A DNA stretch of 32,629 nt from Akkermansiaceae bacterium (GTDB lineage Bacteria > Verrucomicrobiota > Verrucomicrobiia > Verrucomicrobiales > Akkermansiaceae): positions 1 through 32,629 of the forward strand of contig WTJZ01000112.1 in the NCBI GenBank assembly GCA_011524615.1, in the 5' to 3' direction. The notes under the pieces were generated by a model, which had not been told where the DNA came from, did no database searches, and saw only the letters and a list, made by a program, of their open reading frames with translations. The translations under genes and the position numbers were made by a program. Positions 26,937 through 32,629 of this stretch are shown piece by piece (the stretch's first letter is position 1; each line of letters starts with the position of its first letter).

Positions 26937-27165
26937 GCAGGCGCGCCCCCTTATGATGCAACGTCAAGTGGATCACAGTACCCGCAAGACTTCATTAAGG
27001 CGCAGCCCCCCTTCCGCGACCACATTCAAGGAGAGGCACTCAAAGGTGTCAAAATAGCCCATAGATGACCTTTCTTACCCATGAGCGGATCAAGGGTGCA
27101 TTATGCTTTATATGAGCTTTTATGAGCCTTCTAGATAGTGAAGGCTCCGCTAGTCAGTAAGCGAT
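26888..27165. other. Intergenic region with no recognised gene
   Basis: With the doubtful small ORF left out, 26727-27165 is 440 bp without a gene. It is GC-rich in its first part, with the two-stem hairpin, and more A/T-rich later. The end holds a perfect 8-bp stem, GAGCCTTC / GAAGGCTC (27124-27147). No tRNA or known ncRNA signature was recognised on either strand. Confidence 0.55.
27124..27147 (-). terminator. Hairpin after lipoprotein gene, possible terminator
   Basis: GAGCCTTC and GAAGGCTC pair perfectly around an 8-nt loop, about 20 bp beyond the stop of the minus-strand lipoprotein gene. The sequence that follows on the minus strand is A-rich rather than T-rich, so a terminator role is only tentative. 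Confidence 0.4.
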
Positions 27166-27699
27166 CTATTCGAACTCGAACTGGGCGATCTTTTTAGCTG
27201 CTTTTTTGGCTTCTTTTGCGCGCTTAGCCGCTTCTTCATCGGTATCGTCCTTACGCGGGATCTTAGAATCGATGAGAATGAGATCCTTCTCTGTGATTCC
27301 GTCCCATATGATGAGTTTGCCATCCTTAATCGGTTGATCGATCATCTGCGCTTCCCCTACAGTACCGTTAACGATGCTGACGAGGTACTGGCCTTGGTGC
27401 TGAGAGGTCTCGAAGAAGAGGCGCTTCTTATACTGATCATTGAGGTAAAATACGGCTCCATACCCTTTTCCATTATCGGCAGGAAAGGGCTTATAACTCT
27501 CGAAGTTTGAGGTCGCGAAGGCTGGCATCTTACGCATGTATAATGGCTTCCCCTTATGTTGATAGGTGAAGATCATGTTCTGCGATTCTCCTGGTTGGGT
27601 CTGATGGTGAAAGGTGATGCGAGGCTCTGGAGTGTTAAGACTGCACGACGAGAGGAGCACTGCCATGAAGCAGAGGGGGAGAAGGAGGAGTGTGTTCAC
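27166..27699 (-). CDS. Lipoprotein of unknown function
   Basis: A 177-residue exported lipoprotein. The signal NTLLLLPLCFMAVLLSSC ends in a clear lipobox (LSSC), giving Cys19 as the lipidated residue. The mature part is a beta-rich domain of about 120 residues (FTYQHKGKPLYMRKMPAF, GKGYGAVFYLNDQYKKRL) that I do not recognise. A charged helical tail rich in alanine and lysine ends QFEFE. The start codon is GTG at 27699, with a weak AGAGAA upstream. It lies directly beyond the transaldolase terminator, so it probably has its own transcript or depends on read-through. Confidence 0.85.
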   Translation of the reverse strand: MNTLLLLPLCFMAVLLSSCSLNTPEPRITFHHQTQPGESQNMIFTYQHKGKPLYMRKMPAFATSNFESYKPFPADNGKGYGAVFYLNDQYKKRLFFETSQHQGQYLVSIVNGTVGEAQMIDQPIKDGKLIIWDGITEKDLILIDSKIPRKDDTDEEAAKRAKEAKKAAKKIAQFEFE

Positions 27700-27707
27700 T
27701 TCTCTAT

Positions 27708-27743
27708 AAAAAAGAACCCAAGGCGCAGATGCAACCTTGGGTT
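27708..27743 (-). terminator. Intrinsic terminator of transaldolase gene
   Basis: AACCCAAGG (27715-27723) and CCTTGGGTT (27735-27743) form a perfect 9-bp stem with an 11-nt loop. On the minus strand the stem is followed by a run of six Ts (27713-27708), about 30 bp beyond the tal stop codon. Confidence 0.88.
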
Positions 27744-27772
27744 TCTAAAAATATTAGTTCAGGGAACTAGAA

Positions 27773-28714
27773 TTAGCCCATGAGCTCTGTGATGAGGTTC
27801 TCAAGCTTAACGATGTCAGCTGAGAATGCACGGATACCTTGAGCTGTTTTCTCTGTAGCCATTGCGTCCTCGTTGTAGAGGAAACGGAATTCTGCTTCGT
27901 TGAGAGAGATCTTTTCGAGGTCTGATGCAGCAGCTGCTTCAGGAGTAAGTTTTACTTCGATTTCTTCCTCTGACGCCGCAAGTTCTGCGAGAAGGTTTGG
28001 TGAGATCGTAAGAAGGTCTGATCCAGCAAGTTCTGTGATCTGTCCTTTGTTACGGAATGATGCACCCATTACTTCTGTGTTGTATCCAAACTTCTTGTAG
28101 TAGTTGTAGATCTTAGTAACAGATTGTACACCTGGGTCTTCTGCACCTACGTACTCTGTTCCTGTTTGTGCCTTGTACCAGTCATAGATACGGCCAACGA
28201 ATGGTGAGATGAGTTGTACGCCTGCTTCTGCACATGCTACTGCTTGTGCGAATGAGAAGAGGAGAGTGAGGTTACAGCGGATACCTTCTTTCTCGAGTTC
28301 TTCTGCAGCCTTGATCCCTTCCCATGTAGAAGCGATCTTGATGAGTACACGGCTCTTGTCGATTCCTTCAGCAGCGTATGCTTCGATGAGCTCTTTTGCT
28401 TTTGATACTGTACCAGCTGTGTCGAATGAGAGACGAGCGTCAACTTCTGTTGAAACACGACCTGGAACGATCTTGAGGATTTCTAGACCGAAGAGGATGA
28501 GGATACGGTCAAGTACTGCTTCCATACCTTCAGACTTCTTCTCAGCAACAGCTTGCTCTACAAGGTGCTTGTACTCAGGCATCTCAGCTGCCTTGAGGAT
28601 AAGTGATGGGTTGGTGGTCGCGTCTTGTGGGGTGAATTCTTTGATCGCGCCAAAGTCACCTGTATCTGCTACTACTGTTGTAAACTTCTTGAGTTGGTCG
28701 AGTTGGTTGCTCAT
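27773..28714 (-). CDS. tal: Transaldolase
   Basis: A cytosolic enzyme of the non-oxidative pentose phosphate pathway that moves a dihydroxyacetone unit between sedoheptulose 7-phosphate and glyceraldehyde 3-phosphate. The catalytic residues of the TalA/TalB class are visible: Asp17 (VADTGD), Glu90 ([11 protein letters not shown]) and the Schiff-base Lys126 in [10 protein letters not shown]. The 313-residue length matches the long, E. coli-like class rather than the short 220-residue class. It is flanked by a terminator and transcribed alone. No Shine-Dalgarno sequence lies at the usual distance. Confidence 0.97.
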   Translation of the reverse strand: MSNQLDQLKKFTTVVADTGDFGAIKEFTPQDATTNPSLILKAAEMPEYKHLVEQAVAEKKSEGMEAVLDRILILFGLEILKIVPGRVSTEVDARLSFDTAGTVSKAKELIEAYAAEGIDKSRVLIKIASTWEGIKAAEELEKEGIRCNLTLLFSFAQAVACAEAGVQLISPFVGRIYDWYKAQTGTEYVGAEDPGVQSVTKIYNYYKKFGYNTEVMGASFRNKGQITELAGSDLLTISPNLLAELAASEEEIEVKLTPEAAAASDLEKISLNEAEFRFLYNEDAMATEKTAQGIRAFSADIVKLENLITELMG

Positions 28715-28849
28715 ATCTTCATACGCTATTCCTCAAATATCGTCATTTGACCAGAGGAAAGTGACATCGAAGATGAATTTTATCTATGCATTCTGTGACA
28801 CTAGACGAGCGCCTCCTCTGTGATGCGTCTCATTATCCCCTGAGAATAC

Positions 28850-28877
28850 AAAAAGAGCGGACACATCGTGTCCGCTC
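28850..28877 (-). terminator. Intrinsic terminator of porin gene
   Basis: GAGCGGACAC (28855-28864) and GTGTCCGCTC (28868-28877) form a perfect 10-bp stem with a 3-nt loop, followed on the minus strand by five Ts. A smaller TTCAGC-TTAC-GCTGAA hairpin precedes it, next to the porin stop. Confidence 0.9.
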
Positions 28878-28915
28878 AAAAGCTATAATTAAATTCAGCT
28901 TACGCTGAAGTTAAA

Positions 28916-29647
28916 TTAGAGTGAGAATGAAAGAGCTACACCAGCAACTGTGTAGTCTGTTCCACCTGCCCATGCTTCGTTGTTCTGGATGTTTGTAACG
29001 TAAACACCAGCACCAAGGTCGTCGCTAAGAGCTTTGTCGAGTGAAAGAGTAGCTGTGTATGAAGCAAGTCCGTCTACATCAGCACCGTATCCAGCTTGAC
29101 CGAATGCGAAACCAGCACCGAGCTCAAGGCCAAGTGATGTTGTGTCGTTAAGGTCGATGCCGTATCCAGCTGTGAACTCTTGCCATACACCGTTCTTCCA
29201 TGAACCACCTGTACCAACTGATGTTGTTGAACCGAAGTCAAGACCGAATGCTGACGTTGAAAGACCGAGGTAGATCTCGCTGTCGTTCTCTGTACCGTCG
29301 TCGTATGTGTATGTAACTGCACCAAGGTCGATTGAACCGAATCCAAGATCTTTAGTTACACCACCGTATACGTCTGTTTCGTTGTACTCGAATGAACCAC
29401 CGTTGTTGTTTGACATACGGCCGTTCCAAAGACCTGCGTACCAACCAAGACCACAGTCACACTCACCTGATACGTCGATACCGAAGTCTGCGAATTGGTT
29501 TTCACCGATTGTGAAGTCAAGACCACGGAAGATGTAACGTGAGTGGTAACCTGCTGATACGTCAAGAGCTGTTGTTGAAGCTGTTGAACCTGCGAATGCA
29601 GAAGCTACTGCTACTGCGCTAACTACGAATGTTGTGATATTTCTCAT
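28916..29647 (-). CDS. TorF-like putative porin
   Basis: A 243-residue outer-membrane beta-barrel candidate. A signal peptide (MRNITTFVVSAVAVASAFA) precedes alternating hydrophobic/polar strands rich in glycine, tyrosine and aspartate. Motifs such as SAGYHSRYIFRGLDF and DFGIDVSGE resemble the TorF family of putative porins, and the protein ends in an aromatic-containing strand (VAGVALSFSL). Strong codon bias and a strong terminator suggest high expression. The assignment to TorF is by pattern only, and transport substrates are unknown. Confidence 0.75.
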   Translation of the reverse strand: MRNITTFVVSAVAVASAFAGSTASTTALDVSAGYHSRYIFRGLDFTIGENQFADFGIDVSGECDCGLGWYAGLWNGRMSNNNGGSFEYNETDVYGGVTKDLGFGSIDLGAVTYTYDDGTENDSEIYLGLSTSAFGLDFGSTTSVGTGGSWKNGVWQEFTAGYGIDLNDTTSLGLELGAGFAFGQAGYGADVDGLASYTATLSLDKALSDDLGAGVYVTNIQNNEAWAGGTDYTVAGVALSFSL

Positions 29648-29726
29648 AGTGCTGATACGATTAGCAGGCGATTCAGATTCTGCAACAGGAAAAATGCAAA
29701 AAATTCATGAGTCTTTATGATTTAAG

Positions 29727-30860
29727 TTACTCATCACTCATATTAGCCCTGTTAATTTCGCTCGATAGACCATCGATTCCATCCGATATGTTAATCAGTC
29801 GTGAGTATCCTTGTTCTTTTAGTAGATTTATGGCTTTGAGGCTTCTGAGGCCTGCCTTGCAGTGGACGTAGATGGGGCGATCTCTCGGGAGCTCAGGTAT
29901 CTGGTTTTTGAGGGTGCTGAGGGGGAGTAATTGGCTACCTGGCAGACGATGTTGGGCAAATTCGGCGGGTTCTCTTACGTCTAGGAGGAAGATATCCTCC
30001 GTTTGCATGAGTGAGATCAATTCGTCGCAGGTGATCGATGGTGCGGTATCTAGAGCACAGGACTCTGTTTTTTCCTCTTTGAGGGAGGTGATCTTAGGGC
30101 TGTCTGAGCAGAGCGGACAGGCTGGATCCTTTTGAATAGAGATCTCGCGGAAGGAGGTGTCGAGCGCACTATAGTAGAGCATCTTACCTACTGGAGGCGT
30201 GCCGACTCCCGCTAAGTATTTGATCGCCTCCATCGCTTGCATCGATCCAATGATCCCAGGGAGCGTTCCGATGACGCCCGCTTCGAGGCAGTTCGGGACT
30301 GCTCCATCATCTGGCACTGCAGGTACTAGGCAACGATAACATGGGCTCTCATCACGGTAGTCAAACATCGTGAGCTGCCCCTCGAACTGAAAGATAGAGC
30401 CATAGACCAGAGGCACCCTCGCAAAGAAACACGCATCATTACTCAGAAAGCGCGTCGTAAAGTTATCAGACCCATCAATGACGAGGTCGTGTTCTTCTAC
30501 TAGAGACAGGGCATTGTCTTGGGTGAAGGGGACTTGATGCAGGGTGATCTGGAGTTCTGGATTGAGCGCGAGGAGTTCTCGGCGAGCGCTTTCTACCTTT
30601 GGTTGACCCACATCATGTGAGCGGTGCAGTATCTGACGCTGTAGATTAGACTCATCGACCGTGTCATGATCGATGATAGTGAGGTGACCAACTCCTGCAG
30701 CGGCTAAGTAAAGAGCAGACGGACTCCCTAACCCTCCCGCTCCTATTAAGAGTACCTTGCTACGGAGCAACTTTAGCTGAGCGTCCTCCCCAAATCCAGG
30801 GAGTAGGAGATGCCGCGCATAGCGTGCTTTTTGTGCCTCTGTCATCATGTCTCTACTCAT
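29727..30860 (-). CDS. moeB: MoeB/ThiF-type adenylyltransferase fused to rhodanese
   Basis: An E1-like enzyme that adenylates the C-terminal glycine of a small sulfur carrier (MoaD or ThiS type). The nucleotide-binding loop GAGGLG is at 40-45. Zinc-ligand pairs Cys174/Cys177 (CYRC) and Cys248/Cys251 (CPLC) are present, and Cys191 lies in the conserved NCLEAGVIGTLPGIIG region. A C-terminal rhodanese domain (about 275-370) has its catalytic Cys334 in HCKAGLRS, so the same protein could both activate and sulfurate the carrier, as in MoeBR/MoeZ proteins. No partner carrier gene lies nearby. The 377-residue length fits the fused form. It is divergent from the redoxin gene and lacks a Shine-Dalgarno sequence. 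Confidence 0.92.
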   Translation of the reverse strand: MSRDMMTEAQKARYARHLLLPGFGEDAQLKLLRSKVLLIGAGGLGSPSALYLAAAGVGHLTIIDHDTVDESNLQRQILHRSHDVGQPKVESARRELLALNPELQITLHQVPFTQDNALSLVEEHDLVIDGSDNFTTRFLSNDACFFARVPLVYGSIFQFEGQLTMFDYRDESPCYRCLVPAVPDDGAVPNCLEAGVIGTLPGIIGSMQAMEAIKYLAGVGTPPVGKMLYYSALDTSFREISIQKDPACPLCSDSPKITSLKEEKTESCALDTAPSITCDELISLMQTEDIFLLDVREPAEFAQHRLPGSQLLPLSTLKNQIPELPRDRPIYVHCKAGLRSLKAINLLKEQGYSRLINISDGIDGLSSEINRANMSDE

Positions 30861-30924
30861 GGAACAAAAAATAAATCAAAACAAGTGCAGTTTATGGGTT
30901 GCCTTTCAGAAAATGTTATCCTTA

Positions 30925-30933
30925 AAAGGAGGT
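30925..30933 (+). promoter_or_regulatory. Strong Shine-Dalgarno sequence fixing redoxin start
   Basis: AAAGGAGGT sits just before the ATG at 30937. It is the one strong ribosome binding site I noticed in the window, and it decides against the upstream in-frame start at 30847. Confidence 0.85.
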
Positions 30934-30936
30934 CGT

Positions 30937-31530
30937 ATGGCTGAAGTAGCTTCCACATTTCGATTAGAACCAGGTGATCCCGCGATTGAGTTTTCCCTAG
31001 AAGACCCACGTGGTGGTCAATATTCGTTTGAAGATGTCGCAGGAGAACGAGGAACATTACTCTTCTTTGCCTGTAATCATTGTCCATATGTTGTTCACCT
31101 AGCTAAGCAGATCGGTGAATTAGCAGAGGACTACATCGATGAAGGGATCGGGACGGTTGCGATCATGTCTAATGATGTAGAGAACTATCCTGCCGATGCT
31201 CCAGATAAGATGGGAGAGTTTGCTGATGAGAGTGGCTGGGACTTCCCATACCTCTATGATCCAACACAAGAAGTGGCACATGCTTACTCTGCAGCGTGTA
31301 CTCCAGACTTCTTCCTCTTCGATAAGGATGGTTATCTCTTCTATGCAGGTCAGTTTGATGAATCACGTCCAGGTAACGGAGAAGAACCTTCAGGAGAGGA
31401 TCTACGCGAAGCGATCGATACTCTCCTCGCTGGTGAAGACCTAGGCTCAGACCCATATCCTAGTACTGGCTGTAACATCAAGTGGAAGCCTGGTAACGAA
31501 CCTGACTACTTCACTCCTAAGAAAAAGTAA
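30937..31530 (+). CDS. Thioredoxin-fold redoxin family protein
   Basis: A 197-residue protein of the AhpC/TSA-redoxin superfamily with an active-site-like CxxC (FACNHCPYVVHL). This belongs to a widespread group annotated as thioredoxin family proteins, with the NHCPYV signature. It has no signal peptide, so it probably acts in the cytoplasm as a thiol-disulfide exchange enzyme; the substrate is unknown. The frame runs back to 30847, but the strong Shine-Dalgarno sequence places the start at the ATG at 30937 (MAEVASTFRLEPGD). It is divergent from moeB and is followed by an intrinsic terminator. Confidence 0.92.
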   Translation: MAEVASTFRLEPGDPAIEFSLEDPRGGQYSFEDVAGERGTLLFFACNHCPYVVHLAKQIGELAEDYIDEGIGTVAIMSNDVENYPADAPDKMGEFADESGWDFPYLYDPTQEVAHAYSAACTPDFFLFDKDGYLFYAGQFDESRPGNGEEPSGEDLREAIDTLLAGEDLGSDPYPSTGCNIKWKPGNEPDYFTPKKK

Positions 31531-31591
31531 GCCCTGTCGGCCTCATTGGCTCGACTGACGGAATACCACAGATTAACAAGCTTTGAGATCA

Positions 31592-31617
31592 GCGCATGGA
31601 TAACCATGTGCTTTTTT
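31592..31617 (+). terminator. Intrinsic terminator of redoxin gene
   Basis: GCGCATGG (31592-31599) and CCATGTGC (31604-31611) pair over 8 bp with one G-U, around an ATAA loop, followed by six Ts. It lies 62 bp beyond the redoxin stop. Confidence 0.88.
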
Positions 31618-32073
31618 ATTGGATGGGCGAGGGCGCCTCTTGGTTCACAGGCAAAAGAAGTTAAGAAACGCTAACATTTACTGACGATGGCGACAGAACA
31701 GGTGATAGCCTAGGCATCATCATTACTTATGTACGTCCTCTGTTCACGGTACCCCCAATACGGATCATGAAACTCTGATATACTGAGTAGTGTTCTTTTG
31801 TGAATTTTCTCAAGCCGTTATGAGATAACCTCGATTTTTAGCGCCAGCGCATCATGAGCGGGCGTATGATCATTATGTATGGCACGTGGTGGGAAGATGC
31901 CCCAACGGGGTAACGGAACTTAGCGAAGCCTGAAGCTCATGTCATGTGCGTAGGGCTGGAAAAGTAGCAAAACAGATAAGAAGAGGCCTGTAAGGCTGAC
32001 ACAAATGAGGGCCGTACATCTTGGGGTATTGTCATTCCGAGGTCTTGCGTCACCTCTTTGAGGCTATAATTAA
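31618..32073. other. Gene-free stretch upstream of transposase remnant
   Basis: No frame here has convincing protein character on either strand and no tRNA or known ncRNA was recognised. It holds only short palindromes, such as GCCTAGGC near 31707 and CCCC-AAC-GGGG near 31900. It may be decayed sequence of the same element as the transposase remnant that follows. Confidence 0.5.
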
Positions 32074-32286
32074 GCCTATTACATTAGTGATTACCTATGT
32101 TCTTGCGTACGATACTTTTTTGATGGCAAGGCCATCGGCACAAAGAGCTTTATCGAAGATCTGTTTCAGAGTAATCGAGAGAAATTCAGTAAGAAGCGGA
32201 AGGACGGAGCGCGCTTTGTCAAAGAGCGAGAGTCAGACGAACAGCTCTACAGCCTGCAAGACCTGCAAAAGAACGTCTCCAGCTAA
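32074..32286 (+). pseudogene. C-terminal remnant of REP-associated-type transposase
   Basis: The frame from 32074 to the TAA at 32284 encodes the tail of a Y1 (IS200-like, REP-associated) tyrosine transposase. VRYFFDGKAIGTKSFIEDLF, then FSKKRKDGAR and LYSLQDL, match the usual C-terminal pattern of such proteins in Verrucomicrobiota. The catalytic N-terminal part, with its HxH and tyrosine motifs, is missing: an in-frame TAA lies just upstream (32071) and no matching frame was found before it. It is therefore a decayed copy and cannot act. The identification is by remembered family pattern. Confidence 0.6.
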
Positions 32287-32629
32287 CGGTAGCCGATAGA
32301 TCGTCAACTCTACACGATCTCGAGAACGAGGTGGTGTGCATATACGTGTAGTGGAGGAGCGAAATATGCTTGAATCGAGAGGTTGGAGGAGTAATTAAGT
32401 CAATGAGCGCAGAATAGGTGCTCTGTTCATCCCCCAGCCCCCTTACAAAATGAGAATCCGACACGACAAATCCACAAGGACAATTTCGTGCCTCCCAGAG
32501 TAAGGGACAGACTTGTGAAAATAATAGCGCGTCAAATGTATTATTTGGTGAGGAATTACATCCTTTTACTGGGGATTTTGGTCCTGGTGGGTCGTAAAAG
32601 ATATTTTGAGATTTAGACATCAAATGAAA
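32287..32629. other. No supported feature at window end
   Basis: Nothing is firmly recognised in these 343 bp. A minus-strand frame from an ATG at 32620 begins with protein-like residues (MSKSQNIFYDPPGPKSPVKG) but continues into a tail antisense to the transposase remnant. If a real gene starts here, it would need the sequence beyond the window to judge. Confidence 0.4.

Noticed and set aside
26800-26960. Minus-strand reading with CNTCGHYR resembling a zinc-ribbon end of ribosomal protein bL32
   Set aside because: The rest of the bL32 protein is absent in this frame; the likeness is limited to a few residues.
28209-28823. 204-codon plus-strand frame opposite transaldolase
   Set aside because: It is serine-rich, typical of the antisense of a strongly codon-biased gene, and tal is unambiguous.
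32021-32299. 92-codon plus-strand frame overlapping the transposase remnant
   Set aside because: The recognisable transposase tail lies in a different frame; this one is a shifted reading.
32219-32620. Minus-strand frame of about 130 codons at the window end
   Set aside because: Its last third is antisense to the transposase remnant, it has no recognisable family, and composition becomes irregular; only the first 40 residues look protein-like.

Overview
The window looks like a chromosomal segment of a marine, aerobic member of the Verrucomicrobiota, perhaps near Opitutales/Puniceicoccaceae. That assignment is an inference. It rests on the alternative complex III (ACIII) gene order, secreted proteins with thrombospondin-type-3-like calcium loops and a verrucomicrobial style of C-terminus, a TorF-like porin, a remnant of a REP-associated-type transposase, and an almost complete lack of Shine-Dalgarno sequences. 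No rRNA or tRNA gene, CRISPR array or intact mobile element was seen.

Left arm (1-7.9 kb): a TPMT-like methyltransferase (-), a secreted monoheme protein with calcium-binding loops (+), murE (-), asnS (+), and a secreted protein of about 1,140 residues with an esterase-like N-terminus and a LamG-like domain (-). A gene-poor stretch of about 550 bp follows. It ends in a perfect palindrome with the TGTGA-N6-TCACA core typical of CRP/FNR-family operators.

Core (8.45-25.43 kb): one co-directional run of 16 closely spaced genes forms a complete quinol-to-oxygen electron transport module. actABCDEF (ACIII, which oxidises quinol) is followed by a small membrane protein and a CcoN-like protein that has lost five of the six canonical metal-ligand histidines. 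Next come a CcoO-like c-type cytochrome with no methionine after its start, a membrane-anchored monoheme cytochrome c, coxA, an unusual coxC with a hydrophilic insertion of about 370 residues, coxD, two tiny membrane proteins and coxB. A strong intrinsic terminator closes the run. The ligand-less CcoN/CcoO pair between ACIII and an aa3-type oxidase is the most striking feature. It may be a repurposed cbb3 module acting as a structural or electron-transfer bridge. The CoxA lacks the canonical K-channel residues but keeps the D-channel and all metal ligands.

Right arm (25.5-32.6 kb): a secreted PrxQ-type peroxiredoxin (-), recO (+), a structured intergenic region with a possible 54-residue ORF, a lipoprotein (-), transaldolase (-), a TorF-like porin (-), and a MoeB/ThiF-rhodanese fusion (-) divergent from a thioredoxin-fold protein (+). 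The thioredoxin-fold gene has the one strong Shine-Dalgarno sequence noticed. The last 1.1 kb is almost gene-free and holds only the C-terminal remnant of a transposase.
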